Shown in pieces: positions 1 to 9,966 of a stretch of DNA of 64,000 nt. Below the pieces are notes generated by a model that saw only the letters and a list, made by a program, of their open reading frames with translations, did not search any database and was not told where the DNA came from. Source of the DNA: Rhizobium ruizarguesonis (lineage in GTDB: Bacteria > Pseudomonadota > Alphaproteobacteria > Rhizobiales > Rhizobiaceae); NCBI RefSeq assembly GCF_012349115.1, contig NZ_PQIG01000069.1, positions 1 to 64,000 of the forward strand, in the 5' to 3' direction. Each line of letters starts with the position of its first letter. Position 1 is the stretch's first letter. Made by a program: the position numbers and the translations under genes.

Positions 1-45
1 GCCGAGCTGATCGACAAGCTCAAAAACGAAGCCGGCGTGCTTTAA
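1..45 (+). CDS. etfB: electron transfer flavoprotein beta subunit, C-terminal end (partial)
   Basis: Only the last 14 codons are inside the window; the frame ends AELIDKLKNEAGVL followed by TAA. The identity is inferred mainly from position: etfA starts 23 bases later behind a good AAGGAG (55-60), and etfB-etfA is the usual order. The charged helical ending fits EtfB C-termini. The product would be the AMP-binding subunit of the ETF heterodimer that passes electrons from acyl-CoA dehydrogenases to ETF-ubiquinone oxidoreductase. Confidence 0.7.
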   Translation, partial: AELIDKLKNEAGVL

Positions 46-68
46 GCCAGAACTAAGGAGCCATCATC

Positions 69-998
69 ATGACCATTCTTCTTCTGGCTGACCACGACAA
101 TGCAAGCCTGTCCGACCAGACCGCCAAGACGCTGACGGCAGCCGCAAAGATTGGCGGCGACATCCATGTGCTCGTTGCCGGCAAGGCTGCCAAGGCTGCT
201 GCCGAACAAGCTGCCAAGCTTGGCGGCGTCTCCAAGGTGCTGCTGGCCGAAAGCGACGAGCTCGCCAACAATCTGGCCGAACCGCTGGCCGACCTGATCG
301 TCTCGCTGGCTGGCAGCTACGACACGATCCTGTCTGCCGCCACCTCGGTCGGCAAGAACGTGCTGCCGCGCGTCGCAGCCCTGCTCGATGTCGCCCAGGT
401 CTCCGAGATCATCGAGGTGATCTCGTCCGACACCTTCAAGCGACCGATCTATGCCGGCAATGCCATCCAGACGGTGCAGGCGAGCGATGCGAAGAAGGTG
501 ATCACTGTGCGCACCGCCTCCTTCGCCTCCGCACCGGAGGGTGGCTCAGCCACCATCGAGGCGATTCCGGCGGTTTCCGATCCGGGGCTTTCGACCTTCG
601 TCGGCGATGCGCTGTCGGCCTCCGACCGTCCGGAGCTGACGTCTGCCAAGATCATCATCTCCGGCGGCCGGGCACTCGGCTCGGCGGAAAAGTTCAGGGA
701 AGTCATCCTGCCGCTCGCCGACAAGCTCGGCGCTGCCGTCGGTGCATCGCGCGCTGCCGTCGATGCCGGCTATGCGCCGAACGACTGGCAGGTCGGCCAG
801 ACCGGCAAGGTGGTGGCGCCGCAGCTTTATATCGCCTGCGGCATTTCAGGCGCCATCCAGCATCTGGCCGGCATGAAGGATTCGAAGGTGATCGTCGCCA
901 TCAACAAGGACGAGGAGGCGCCGATCTTCCAGGTCGCCGACTATGGACTGGTTGCCGATCTCTTCGATGTCTTGCCGGAATTGGAAAAGGCGCTCTGA
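69..998 (+). CDS. etfA: electron transfer flavoprotein alpha subunit
   Basis: The 309-residue product has the usual EtfA length. Its C-terminal FAD-binding domain carries the family signature [16 protein letters not shown] at about residues 253-268, followed by NKDEEAPIF and [15 protein letters not shown]. It forms the FAD-carrying half of the cytoplasmic EtfAB dimer that collects electrons from fatty-acid and amino-acid dehydrogenases. The ATG is preceded by AAGGAG at the right distance. It lies between etfB and a 3-hydroxyacyl-CoA dehydrogenase gene, a beta-oxidation-type context. Confidence 0.97.
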   Translation: MTILLLADHDNASLSDQTAKTLTAAAKIGGDIHVLVAGKAAKAAAEQAAKLGGVSKVLLAESDELANNLAEPLADLIVSLAGSYDTILSAATSVGKNVLPRVAALLDVAQVSEIIEVISSDTFKRPIYAGNAIQTVQASDAKKVITVRTASFASAPEGGSATIEAIPAVSDPGLSTFVGDALSASDRPELTSAKIIISGGRALGSAEKFREVILPLADKLGAAVGASRAAVDAGYAPNDWQVGQTGKVVAPQLYIACGISGAIQHLAGMKDSKVIVAINKDEEAPIFQVADYGLVADLFDVLPELEKAL

Positions 999-1146
999 CC
1001 GCGTCAAATGCTTTTCTTTCGCACTTGCGAATGACTGGAAAATTATCTTTTATCGGGCTACTACTGCTGCCGGGCGATCCTTCGTCCGGCAGTATTGCTA
1101 GAAAAATGCGGCGGCGCGGGGGCGAATGCCGTGCGGGGGTTTGGAG

Positions 1147-2028
1147 ATGAATGCGGTGTTGAAGAATATTGGTATTATCGGTGCCGGCCAGATGGGCTGC
1201 GGCATCGCGCATGTTTCGGCCGCCGCAGGTTACAGGGTTCACATCTACGATCTCTCCCAGGACCGCATCGAATCCGGCCTTGCCACCATCAATGGCAACC
1301 TGGGCCGCCTGGTGACGAACGGCAAGATGACCGAAGAGGAACGCAAGTCGACCTTGTCGCTCATCACTGGCTCTTCCGATGTCAATGATCTCGCCCCGTC
1401 TGATCTCGTCATCGAGGCCGCCACCGAGGATGAAACAGTCAAGCGGAAGATTTACGCGCAGGTCTGTCCGGTCCTGAAGCCGGAAGCGCTGCTTGCCACC
1501 AATACCTCTTCCCTTTCCATCACCCGGCTTGCTGCCGCCACCGACCGCCCCGAACGCTTCATGGGCATACATTTCATGAACCCGGTGCCGGTGATGAAGC
1601 TGGTCGAACTGGTGCGCGGCATCGCGACCGACGAGAAGACCTTCTCCGCCGCCAAGGAATTCGTCGGCACGCTGGAAAAGACCATCACCGTCGCCGAGGA
1701 TTTCCCGGCCTTCATCGTCAACCGCATCCTGCTGCCGATGATCAACGAAGCGATCTACACGCTCTATGAAGGCGTCGGTACGGTCGACGCCATCGATACG
1801 GCGATGAAGCTCGGCGCCAACCATCCAATGGGGCCGCTGCAGCTTGCCGATTTCATCGGCCTCGACACCTGCCTCTCGATCATGCAGGTGCTGCACGATG
1901 GCCTGGCGGACTCGAAATATCGCCCCTGCCCGCTGCTGGTGAAATATGTCGAAGCCGGCTGGCTCGGACGCAAGTCCGGCCGCGGCTTCTATGACTATCG
2001 CGGTGAAGTGCCGGTCCCGACGCGGTAA
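1147..2028 (+). CDS. hbdA: 3-hydroxybutyryl-CoA dehydrogenase
   Basis: This 293-residue NAD-dependent dehydrogenase oxidises 3-hydroxyacyl-CoA to acetoacetyl-CoA, or works in reverse in the PHB and butyrate pathways. The Rossmann motif GAGQMG sits at residues 12-17. NTSSLSIT and HFMNPVPVMKLVE carry the conserved catalytic Ser and His region, and the ending GWLGRKSGRGFYDY is typical. An in-frame ATG at 1126 exists, but the G-rich stretch at 1135-1146 and family length favour 1147. It lies 148 bp after etfA and probably belongs to the same metabolic unit. Confidence 0.95.
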   Translation: MNAVLKNIGIIGAGQMGCGIAHVSAAAGYRVHIYDLSQDRIESGLATINGNLGRLVTNGKMTEEERKSTLSLITGSSDVNDLAPSDLVIEAATEDETVKRKIYAQVCPVLKPEALLATNTSSLSITRLAAATDRPERFMGIHFMNPVPVMKLVELVRGIATDEKTFSAAKEFVGTLEKTITVAEDFPAFIVNRILLPMINEAIYTLYEGVGTVDAIDTAMKLGANHPMGPLQLADFIGLDTCLSIMQVLHDGLADSKYRPCPLLVKYVEAGWLGRKSGRGFYDYRGEVPVPTR

Positions 2029-2077
2029 ACTTCTGCTGCGCCCCCTCTTCAGCGAAGGAGGGTGGCCAATCGTGGCT

Positions 2078-2740
2078 TCAGGACCCGATCGCGCCCTTGA
2101 TCAGCGCCTTGGCATCCTCGCTGTCCCAGGCGGCCGGCCCGTTCATCGCTGAAATCAGGCATCCCTTGTCATCGATCAGCAGCGTCACCGGCAGCCCCAT
2201 GGCGAGGCCCTCCTTCTTCAGATTGTTGAACACCGAAATCGTATTGTCGCGGTAGAGCTGCAGCGCATCGACGCCGATCTCGGCGAGGAACGTCTTCGGC
2301 TTCTCGTCGTCGCCGCTATCGATATTGACCGGCACCACCTGGAACCTGTCGCTGCCCATCTCCTTTTCGAGCGCGTTCAGCGCCGGCATCTCCTCGCGGC
2401 AGGGAACGCACCATGTCGCCCAGAGATTGAGAAGCACGGTCTTGCCGGCGAAATGATCGAGCGTCAGCGGCTTGCCGTCCGGCCCGTTGAAGGAGACTGC
2501 GGTTAGCTTGCGCGGCTCGTAGGCGGCGACCATGGCGGCCACCTGCCCCTTCATCAGCGGTGTGACGCTGGCGACGCGATCCTTGGCGAGCTTGCATTCG
2601 GCAGACGCCGTTTCGCCGCCGCCATTGCCAATCCCCGTCTCCTTCACGTATACCGCTGCCGCACCGGCAACGACACCCGCAACGGCGGCCATCGCGATCC
2701 ATTTCAGGGATGGCAGCCCGAGGGGTTTTCTTGTCGTCAT
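2078..2740 (-). CDS. tlpA: TlpA-family membrane-anchored thiol:disulfide oxidoreductase
   Basis: The 220-residue protein has an N-terminal membrane anchor (about residues 14-32), a Gly-rich linker and a periplasmic thioredoxin fold. The redox motif WCVPC is at residues 110-114, inside [19 protein letters not shown]. TlpA reduces periplasmic cysteines, for example in cytochrome oxidase copper-site maturation. The frame stays open upstream, but the ATG at 2740 has GGAG 6 bases before it, and earlier starts would run into the divergent argH. The tlpA<>argH arrangement is common in Rhizobiales. Confidence 0.93.
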   Translation of the reverse strand: MTTRKPLGLPSLKWIAMAAVAGVVAGAAAVYVKETGIGNGGGETASAECKLAKDRVASVTPLMKGQVAAMVAAYEPRKLTAVSFNGPDGKPLTLDHFAGKTVLLNLWATWCVPCREEMPALNALEKEMGSDRFQVVPVNIDSGDDEKPKTFLAEIGVDALQLYRDNTISVFNNLKKEGLAMGLPVTLLIDDKGCLISAMNGPAAWDSEDAKALIKGAIGS

Positions 2741-2780
2741 TTCATTCTCCTGGACATGCATCCTCAAGGCGGACACCTTC

Positions 2781-4184
2781 ATGGCCGACGACACCACGGA
2801 CACCAAATCCTCCAACCAGATGTGGGGCGGTCGCTTCGCCTCCGGCCCGGACGCGATCATGGAGGAGATAAATGCCTCGATCGGTTTCGACAAGAAGCTA
2901 TTCGCGCAGGATATCCGCGGTTCGATTGCCCATGCAACGATGCTTGCCCATCAGGGGATCATTTCCACTGACGATAAGGACAAGATCGTTCACGGGCTAA
3001 ACACGATCCTGTCAGAAATCGAAAGCGGCAATTTCGAATTCTCGCGCCAGCTCGAAGACATCCATATGAATGTCGAGGCACGCCTGGCGACGCTGATCGG
3101 ACCGGCCGCCGGCCGCCTGCACACCGCCCGCTCGCGCAACGATCAGGTAGCGCTCGACTTCCGTCTCTGGGTGAAAGAAGAGCTGCAGAAGACCGAGCAG
3201 ATGCTGACCGGCCTGATCGCGGCCTTCCTCGACCGCGCCGAGGAACATGCCGAAAGCGTCATGCCGGGCTTCACCCATCTGCAGACTGCCCAGCCCGTTA
3301 CCTTCGGCCATCACTGCATGGCCTATGTCGAAATGTTCGGCCGCGATCGCTCGCGCGTGCGCCACGCCATCGAGCATCTGGATGAAAGCCCGATCGGTGC
3401 CGCCGCCCTTGCCGGCACCGGCTATCCGATCGACCGCCATATGACGGCCAAGGCGCTCGGTTTCCGCGAGCCGACCCGCAACTCCATCGATACGGTCTCC
3501 GACCGCGATTTCGCCATCGAATTTCTGTCGATCGCAGCGATTGCGGGCATGCACCTGTCGCGTCTGGCAGAAGAAATCGTCATCTGGTCGACCCCGCAAT
3601 TCGGTTTTGTGCGTCTCTCCGACGCCTTCTCGACCGGCTCGTCGATCATGCCGCAGAAGAAGAACCCGGATGCCGCCGAACTGGTGCGCGCCAAGACCGG
3701 CCGCATCAACGGCTCGCTGGTGGCGCTGCTGACGATCATGAAGGGCCTGCCGCTTGCCTATTCCAAGGACATGCAGGAGGACAAGGAACAGGTCTTCGAC
3801 GCAGCCGAGAGCCTGGAACTGGCAATCGCTGCCATGACCGGCATGGTGCGCGACATGACTGTCAACACCGCGCGCATGAAGGCGGCGGCCGGCTCCGGCT
3901 ATTCGACCGCGACCGATCTTGCCGACTGGCTGGTGCGCGAAGCCGGCCTCCCCTTCCGCGACGCCCATCACGTCACCGGCCGCGCGGTCGCACTGGCCGA
4001 AAGCAAGGGCTGCGACCTTGCCGAGCTGCCGCTCTCCTGTCTACAGGCGATCCATCCCGACATCACCGACAAGGTCTATGATGTGCTGACCGTGGAGGCC
4101 TCGGTCGCCAGCCGCAAGAGCTTCGGCGGCACAGCGCCGTCCGAAGTGCGCAAGCAGATCGCCTTCTGGCGCGCCCGCAACTAA
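2781..4184 (+). CDS. argH: argininosuccinate lyase
   Basis: The 467-residue cytoplasmic enzyme splits argininosuccinate into arginine and fumarate, the last step of arginine synthesis. The fumarase/aspartase superfamily signature [12 protein letters not shown] is at residues 286-297. [10 protein letters not shown] near the N-terminus and [15 protein letters not shown] are family hallmarks. An upstream open frame to 2532 is antisense to tlpA and was rejected. The ATG at 2781 gives normal length and leaves 40 bp for divergent expression signals shared with tlpA. Confidence 0.98.
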   Translation: MADDTTDTKSSNQMWGGRFASGPDAIMEEINASIGFDKKLFAQDIRGSIAHATMLAHQGIISTDDKDKIVHGLNTILSEIESGNFEFSRQLEDIHMNVEARLATLIGPAAGRLHTARSRNDQVALDFRLWVKEELQKTEQMLTGLIAAFLDRAEEHAESVMPGFTHLQTAQPVTFGHHCMAYVEMFGRDRSRVRHAIEHLDESPIGAAALAGTGYPIDRHMTAKALGFREPTRNSIDTVSDRDFAIEFLSIAAIAGMHLSRLAEEIVIWSTPQFGFVRLSDAFSTGSSIMPQKKNPDAAELVRAKTGRINGSLVALLTIMKGLPLAYSKDMQEDKEQVFDAAESLELAIAAMTGMVRDMTVNTARMKAAAGSGYSTATDLADWLVREAGLPFRDAHHVTGRAVALAESKGCDLAELPLSCLQAIHPDITDKVYDVLTVEASVASRKSFGGTAPSEVRKQIAFWRARN

Positions 4185-4338
4185 GAGATACCAGGCGTGG
4201 CGAAAAGCCGCCCGCGCCCTTCCTGCTGGCGGAAAGACCGTCCAACAATCAGGGTGCACAAGGCGGATAAACTTCGCTATGAAGATGTCCGTCATTCGAT
4301 ATGAATGATGCCGTCACATGCCGCAGAAGAGGATATCC

Positions 4339-4530
4339 ATGAAGAGCTTGCCGCACCTCGTCCGCCTGACGGCGGTTCTCGCCGTCATCGGCTTTGCCGT
4401 TGCCGGATGCGGGCGCAAGGGCGACCTCGATCCGCCGAGCGCTGCGGCAACCAAGGAAGGCGACGTTTCCAAGCCGACGAAACAGCCGGGAACCGTCGAC
4501 AAGCCCTTCCTTCTTGATCCCCTTCTTTAA
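4339..4530 (+). CDS. lptM: small LptM-like lipoprotein
   Basis: The 63-residue lipoprotein precursor has an N-terminal hydrophobic segment ending in the lipobox AVAGC with Cys24. It then has GRKGDLDPP, the hallmark of the LptM (YifL) family encoded just before lysA in many proteobacteria. In enterics LptM assists maturation of the LptD/E outer-membrane LPS translocon; the same role here is inference. GAGG precedes the ATG. The gene ends 11 bp before lysA, so the two are very likely cotranscribed. Confidence 0.88.
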   Translation: MKSLPHLVRLTAVLAVIGFAVAGCGRKGDLDPPSAAATKEGDVSKPTKQPGTVDKPFLLDPLL

Positions 4531-4541
4531 GGCACAAGCCC

Positions 4542-5810
4542 GTGAACCATTTCGAGTACCGAGACGGCGTCCTTCATGCCGAGAACGTCCCCGTTCCCGA
4601 GATCGCCAAGGCGGTCGGCACACCTTTCTACGTCTATTCCACTGCAACGCTGGAGCGCCATTACCGCGTCTTTTCGGAAGCGTTCGCCGACATGGACTCC
4701 ATGGTCTGCTATGCGATGAAGGCGAATTCGAACCAGGCAGTGCTGAAGACGCTGGGTCGCCTCGGCGCCGGCATCGACGTGGTCTCTGAAGGCGAACTGC
4801 GCCGCGCGCTTGCTGCCGACATTCCGGCAAACCGCATCATGTTCTCAGGTGTCGGCAAGACACCGTCCGAGATGGATTTCGCCCTTGAGGCCGGCATCTA
4901 CTGCTTCAACGTCGAATCCGAGCCTGAGCTCGAAATCCTCAACCAGCGCGCCGTGAGCGCGGGCAAAAAAGCGCCGGTCTCCTTCCGCATCAACCCGGAT
5001 GTCGATGCAAAGACGCATTCCAAGATCTCGACCGGCAAGAAGGAAAACAAGTTCGGCATCTCATGGGAGCGCGCCCGCGCCATCTATGCCCATGCCGCAA
5101 AGTTACCCGGCATCGAGGTCACCGGCATCGACATGCATATCGGCAGCCAGATCACCGAACTGCAGCCCTTCGACGACGCCTTCAAGCTGTTGCATGACCT
5201 TGTCGCGACGCTCCGCGCCGACGGCCATACCATCCATCACGTCGATATCGGCGGAGGCCTCGGCATTCCCTACAAGGACGACAACAATCCGCCGCCGCTG
5301 CCGGACGCCTATGCGGCAATCGTCAAGAACCAGCTGCGCGGCCTGGACTGCAAGATCATCACCGAACCCGGCCGCCTGATCGTCGGCAATGCCGGCATCC
5401 TGGTGACAGAAGTCCTCTATGTGAAGGATGGCGGCGAAAAGACCTTCGTCATCGTCGACGGTGCGATGAACGATCTCATCCGCCCGACGCTCTACGAGGC
5501 CTATCACGAGATTCGCCCGGTAACGATTTCGGCGGCCAACGCGCCGCGCATCCGCGCCGATGTCGTCGGCCCCGTCTGCGAGACCGGCGACTATCTGGCG
5601 CTCGACCGCGAGATGGCGATGCCGAAGCCCGGCGACCTGATGGCCGTCAGCACTGCCGGCGCCTATGGCGCGGTCCAGGCCGGCACTTATAACAGCCGCC
5701 TGCTGGTGCCCGAAGTTCTGGTCAGGGGCAGCGATTTCCATACGATTCGACCGCGCAGAACCTATGCCGAGCTGATCAGCCTCGATTCCGTTCCGGCCTG
5801 GCTCGACTGA
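4542..5810 (+). CDS. lysA: diaminopimelate decarboxylase
   Basis: The 422-residue PLP enzyme of the alanine-racemase-like fold makes L-lysine from meso-diaminopimelate. VCYAMKANSN carries the Schiff-base Lys60. HIGSQIT, the glycine loop GGGLGIPY, EPGRLIVGNAG and the catalytic-cysteine motif GPVCETGDYL are all present in order. Translation starts at GTG 11 bp after the lptM stop; the next in-frame ATG would remove conserved N-terminal sequence. It follows argH-lptM in the same direction. Confidence 0.98.
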   Translation: MNHFEYRDGVLHAENVPVPEIAKAVGTPFYVYSTATLERHYRVFSEAFADMDSMVCYAMKANSNQAVLKTLGRLGAGIDVVSEGELRRALAADIPANRIMFSGVGKTPSEMDFALEAGIYCFNVESEPELEILNQRAVSAGKKAPVSFRINPDVDAKTHSKISTGKKENKFGISWERARAIYAHAAKLPGIEVTGIDMHIGSQITELQPFDDAFKLLHDLVATLRADGHTIHHVDIGGGLGIPYKDDNNPPPLPDAYAAIVKNQLRGLDCKIITEPGRLIVGNAGILVTEVLYVKDGGEKTFVIVDGAMNDLIRPTLYEAYHEIRPVTISAANAPRIRADVVGPVCETGDYLALDREMAMPKPGDLMAVSTAGAYGAVQAGTYNSRLLVPEVLVRGSDFHTIRPRRTYAELISLDSVPAWLD

Positions 5811-5975
5811 ACAAGCCATCACTTTTTGGCGAATAAACGTGAAAAGCCGGTATTACCGGCCGCTCGCCCTCGCCTTCGCCACAAAGAGTGTTATCCTTTC
5901 GTTCATGAGCGTATTGCCCCGCAATCGCCGGAAGCGCCCTCTGTTCCAGAACGCCAGATCGCGGAGACCGGACCG

Positions 5976-8630
5976 ATGACAAGCCCCTCGAGGCAGAAGA
6001 AAGGTGCATTTGCCTTCCGTCCCTCGCTTGCCCGGCTGGTGACGACGAAACGCCTGCTGGCGCGCATCGTGCTCTTTTTCGAGCAGTTGCTGCCGCCTTT
6101 GATGCCGGTACTGTCCGTCATCGCCTTTTATCTCTCCGCCTCCTGGTTCGGCCTCTTCCGCAGCGTGCCTGACTGGCTGCGCATCCTGCTGCTCATCGCC
6201 TTTGCTGCCGCTTTTCTCGTCTCGCTCCTCCCCTTCCGCACCCTGCGTTGGCCGAGGATCGCCGAAGCCGACCGCATGCTGGAAGAGCGCAACGGCCTGC
6301 AGCACCAGCCGGTCACCGTCCAGGAAGACGAGCCGGCCTTCGATACGCCCTTCGGCCGGGCGCTCTGGCGCGAGCACCAGACGCGCATGGCTGAAAAGAT
6401 CGCAGCGCTCGATGCGGGACTGCCGCGGCCTGATATCGCCGCGCATGATCGTTTCGCCCTGCGCGCCGTCCCGGCGCTGCTGCTCGTCACGGCCTTCGGT
6501 TATTCGCTGTCGATCAACGGCGGCTCGATCCGCGACGCATTGCAGGCGGCGCCCGAGCAGGTGGTCAGCGATCCGGCAGTGCGCATCGACGCCTGGGTGA
6601 CGCCGCCTTCTTATACCGGTCGCGCCCCGGTTTATCTGACGGCTGACGGCAGCGAGCAGGCGCCGATCGGCATTCCGCAGTTTTCAAGCCTCACCGTGCG
6701 CGTCAGCGGCGGAAAGACGGCCGAAAAGGTCGTGTTCCGCAAGGCGAACGGCGAGGCGCAGGATATCGCCGTGCAGGCAGATACCAAGCCGCAGCAGACG
6801 GCGGCATCAGGCAGCGAGCAGCAGACGGCGGCACCGACCAGCCAGGCTCTCATCGCGCAGACGCATATGATGAAGCTCCAGGAGAACGGTGCACTCGAGG
6901 TCAACGGCCGCCGCTGGAGCTTCGACGTACTCCCCGACAAGGCGCCAGAGATTGCCTTCGACGGCTTGCCGAAGCCCAGCGTCAACGGCGCGCTTGAAAT
7001 CGCCTTCACCGTCAAGGACGATTACGGGGTCCAGGAGGCGCATGCGGAGATTGTTCCCGTCGAAACCGATCCGACGGCAACGCCGCTCTATCCACTGCCG
7101 GAATATCGGCTGGATATTCCCCGCCGCAACGCCCGCGACGCCAAGGCTGTAACCAGCCGCAACCTGACCGAACATCCGCTTGCCGGCAAACGTGTGCGCA
7201 TCACGCTCGTCGCCAAGGATGCCGCCGGCCAGACCGGCCGCAGCCCGCCGCATGAGATGACGCTACCGTCACGCCCCTTCAACGAACCGCTCGCCGCAGC
7301 CGTCGCCGAGGAACGGCAGGTTTTCGCGCTCGATACGCGCAAGATGCCGCAGGCCATCGCCCTGAACGAGGCGCTGACCATCCGCCCCGAGGAGACCATC
7401 CCGAAGCTCACCAACTACCTGCTCTTGGAATCCGCCTTGACGCGTATGAAGCTTGCAAGGGGCGAGGATGCGCTGAAGGATACGGCCCAATATCTGTGGG
7501 AGATTGCCCTCGGCATGGAGGACGGCGATCTTTCGCTGGCCGAGCGCAAGCTGCGCGAGGCCCAGCAGAACCTCGCCGACGCGTTGGACCGCAACGCCCC
7601 GGACGCAGAGATCAAGAAGCTGATGGACGAGCTGCGCAAGGCGATGCAGGACTATATGACCGAGCTCGCCCAACGCATGCAGAACGCGCCAATGCAGCCG
7701 AACCAGAACGCGCAGAACATTCTGCGCCAGCAGGATCTGGAACGGATGATGGATCAGATCGAAAATCTCGCCCGCTCCGGCAATCGTGACGCGGCCCAGC
7801 AGATGCTGTCGGAATTGCAGCGGATGATGAACAACCTGCAGGCCGGCCGCCCGCAGCGCAGCCAGCAGAGCCAGGAAAACAGCGAGGCCCGCAAGCAGAT
7901 CGACAAGCTCGGCGAGATCCTGCGCGACCAGCAAAAGCTGATGGAGCAGACCTTCCGGCTCGACCAGCAGCTCAGGGACCGCATGCAGCGCGGCGAGCCC
8001 GACATGGGCGAGAACGATCCGCTGCTCGACGAGATGAACCCCGGAGAGAACGGCGAGCCGCAGGATCAGCAACAGGGCCAGCAAGGCAAGGATGGACAGC
8101 AGCCCTCCGACCAGATGACGGCCGAGCAGCTGCGTGAGGCGCTGAAACAGCTGCGCGCCCAGCAGGATGCGCTGGGCAAGCAGCTCGGCGAATTGCAGAA
8201 GAGCCTCGGCGAGATGGGAATGAAACCCGGCCCGGGCTTTGGGCAGGCGCAGCGCGAAATGGAAGGCGCCGGCCGTGAACTCGGCCAGGGCCGCGGCCAA
8301 CCGGCCGTCGAGGGTCAGGGCCGCGCGTTGGAAGCGCTTCGCCAGGGCGCCCGCGACATGATGAACCAGATGATGCAGGCGCAGCAGGGCCAGCAGGGTC
8401 AAGGTCCGAACGGCCAGGTAGGCCAAGGCGACCAGAACGGCCGCGACCCGCTCGGCCGGCCGCGCCGGCCCCAGGGGCCGGATTTCGGCGACAACAGCGT
8501 GAAGGTGCCTGACGAAATCGACGTTCAGCGGGCACGAGAAATCCTCGACGCGATTCGCGAAAAGCTTGGCAACAATCCGCCGCAGGAAATGGAACGGCGG
8601 TATCTCGAACGGTTGTTGGACATCCAGTAG
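5976..8630 (+). CDS. TIGR02302/DUF4175 family membrane-anchored protein
   Basis: The 884-residue protein is typical of Rhizobiales. Two or three N-terminal hydrophobic segments (about residues 25-90) come first, then a long soluble domain. The last third (about 560-850) is extremely rich in Gln, Met, Arg and Glu, as in QDQQQGQQGKDGQQPSDQMT, and predicts long helices or coiled coil. The frame is open back to a TTG at 5826, but the ATG at 5976 has GGAG about 10 bases upstream. Function is unknown; an envelope-spanning structural role is only a guess. Confidence 0.85.
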   Translation: MTSPSRQKKGAFAFRPSLARLVTTKRLLARIVLFFEQLLPPLMPVLSVIAFYLSASWFGLFRSVPDWLRILLLIAFAAAFLVSLLPFRTLRWPRIAEADRMLEERNGLQHQPVTVQEDEPAFDTPFGRALWREHQTRMAEKIAALDAGLPRPDIAAHDRFALRAVPALLLVTAFGYSLSINGGSIRDALQAAPEQVVSDPAVRIDAWVTPPSYTGRAPVYLTADGSEQAPIGIPQFSSLTVRVSGGKTAEKVVFRKANGEAQDIAVQADTKPQQTAASGSEQQTAAPTSQALIAQTHMMKLQENGALEVNGRRWSFDVLPDKAPEIAFDGLPKPSVNGALEIAFTVKDDYGVQEAHAEIVPVETDPTATPLYPLPEYRLDIPRRNARDAKAVTSRNLTEHPLAGKRVRITLVAKDAAGQTGRSPPHEMTLPSRPFNEPLAAAVAEERQVFALDTRKMPQAIALNEALTIRPEETIPKLTNYLLLESALTRMKLARGEDALKDTAQYLWEIALGMEDGDLSLAERKLREAQQNLADALDRNAPDAEIKKLMDELRKAMQDYMTELAQRMQNAPMQPNQNAQNILRQQDLERMMDQIENLARSGNRDAAQQMLSELQRMMNNLQAGRPQRSQQSQENSEARKQIDKLGEILRDQQKLMEQTFRLDQQLRDRMQRGEPDMGENDPLLDEMNPGENGEPQDQQQGQQGKDGQQPSDQMTAEQLREALKQLRAQQDALGKQLGELQKSLGEMGMKPGPGFGQAQREMEGAGRELGQGRGQPAVEGQGRALEALRQGARDMMNQMMQAQQGQQGQGPNGQVGQGDQNGRDPLGRPRRPQGPDFGDNSVKVPDEIDVQRAREILDAIREKLGNNPPQEMERRYLERLLDIQ

Positions 8631-8670
8631 GCCTTACGCCTCCGCGCAATGATAGGACGCGCACTGGAAA

Positions 8671-8779
8671 GGATGATTCTAGACCGGAGCGGCCTAGAAT
8701 CTGAACCTGATCTAAATCAGAGAAATAGAGCGGGATGTCGACCGAAAAGCGCTGATACTTTTCGGCATCCAGGCTCTAA
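8671..8779. repeat. composite RIME-like intergenic mosaic element, copy 1
   Basis: Two imperfect palindromes lie side by side: one built on ATTCTAG(N)10CTAGAAT, the other on CCGAAAAG...CTTTTCGG with GAGC/GCTC ends. The same composite is found inverted at 25528-25630. The element ends in GCTCTA, whose last three bases are the complement of the cpdR stop codon. Confidence 0.8.
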
Positions 8780-9135
8780 GCGACAAGCGCCCGGGCGACC
8801 GCCTTGCGGATATCGGGAAGCGCGAATGGCTTGGCGACGACGTCGATAATCTTCTCGGCAAGATCGTCGGCCCGTTCGCGTTGTTCGGCATAGCCGGTCA
8901 TCAGCAGGATTTTCAAGCCAGGAAAAGCGTCTTTTGCCTGATGGGCGAGTTCAATGCCGTCCATCACGGGCATGCGGATGTCTGAAAGCAGCAGATCGTA
9001 GACCCCGTCCTTGAGCTTCTCCAGCCCCTCGGCCCCATCGGCGGCCTCATCGGTCTCGTGGCCATCGAGTCGCAGGGCCCGGGCTACGAAGGACCGCAGG
9101 GAGTCCTCGTCTTCCGTAATCAGAATTCTTGCCAT
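8776..9135 (-). CDS. cpdR: CpdR-type single-domain response regulator
   Basis: The 119-residue protein is a lone receiver domain. Acidic residues sit at 8-11 (EDED), the phosphorylation site is Asp52 (LLLSDIRMPVMDG), with Thr80 (LLMTGY) and Lys102 (AKPF) completing the active site. CpdR, when unphosphorylated, directs ClpXP to degrade cell-cycle regulators such as CtrA; in Sinorhizobium CpdR1 is needed for normal division and bacteroid formation. Phosphate comes from the CckA-ChpT relay, encoded elsewhere. Its stop codon lies within a mosaic repeat. Confidence 0.92.
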   Translation of the reverse strand: MARILITEDEDSLRSFVARALRLDGHETDEAADGAEGLEKLKDGVYDLLLSDIRMPVMDGIELAHQAKDAFPGLKILLMTGYAEQRERADDLAEKIIDVVAKPFALPDIRKAVARALVA

Positions 9136-9251
9136 ATGTGCATCGCTCCGTCGTCAGCCCCGCGACGGAAATCACCAGACTTTCCTTTTCGATCGGTAAA
9201 GATGGTGAAGCGATGGACGAGATGGTTAACAACCCGTCTCGAACGGCTAAG

Positions 9252-9289
9252 GCATGTCGCGCAAAAGCGCTGTAACACTTTGCAGCGGC
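9252..9289. repeat. degenerate RIME-like palindrome next to hpt stop
   Basis: The left arm GCATGTCGCGCAAAAG matches, in part, the right arm of the element at 37028-37072 when inverted. The other half is eroded. It touches the hpt stop codon at 9290. Confidence 0.45.
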
Positions 9290-9847
9290 TCAGGCGTCCC
9301 CGGTGACCACGCCGACGAAGGGCAGTTCGCGAAAGGCATAGGCGACATCCATGCCGTAGCCGACGACAAAATAGTCGGGGCATTCGAAGCCGACATAATC
9401 AGCCTCCAGCTTTTCCTTACGCTTGACGCGCTTGTCGAGCAGCACGGCGATCGTGACGTTGCGCGCGCCACGCTCGAAGAGCAGTTCCTTGGCAAAGAGC
9501 AGCGTTCGGCCGGATTCGAGGATATCGTCAATCAGCAGGACGTCGCGGCCATGCACGTCGCTGTCGATATCCTTGACGATGCGTACGCCCTGCGAAACCG
9601 TGCCGATGCCGTAGCTCGACAGAGTGATGAACTCGACCTCCGGGGCAAGCCCGCTATCATGCAGGGCGCGGATCAGGTCGGCGGCGAAAATGAAGGAGCC
9701 CTTGAGCACGGCGATGACCAGCAGGTCCTTGGTCGGGCCACTGGCAATCTCCCGCGCCATCGAATGATTGCGCTCGGCGATCTGCTCGGCGGTGAAAAGC
9801 GGCTCGATGTTTTTTCCGCGCACGACAGGCATAAGGGCTTGCTCCAT
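9290..9847 (-). CDS. hpt: hypoxanthine phosphoribosyltransferase
   Basis: The 185-residue purine-salvage enzyme converts hypoxanthine and PRPP to IMP. The PRPP-binding loop VLLIDDILESGRTL is at residues 103-116; AVLKGSFIFAADLIR and the SSYG flexible-loop region are also typical. An internal ATG at 9832 (MPVVRGKN) preceded by GGAG nine bases away is an equally good start and would give 180 residues. It is a stand-alone gene between cpdR and an unknown membrane-protein gene, all on the same strand. Confidence 0.95.
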   Translation of the reverse strand: MEQALMPVVRGKNIEPLFTAEQIAERNHSMAREIASGPTKDLLVIAVLKGSFIFAADLIRALHDSGLAPEVEFITLSSYGIGTVSQGVRIVKDIDSDVHGRDVLLIDDILESGRTLLFAKELLFERGARNVTIAVLLDKRVKRKEKLEADYVGFECPDYFVVGYGMDVAYAFRELPFVGVVTGDA

Positions 9848-9966
9848 GAAAAGAAGGGTAAGCCGTTAGCACATATGCGAGCCTGAAACAGCCTCGCCGA
9901 CCATGAAATTAACGGGATTGGCGCGACCTGTGGCGGGAAAGTCGACCATTCCATGTCCTGTTACGT

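Noticed and set aside
901..1896. A 331-codon reverse frame opposite hbdA
   Set aside because: Low-complexity Asp/Arg/Gly shadow frame with no ribosome site; the plus-strand dehydrogenase is complete.
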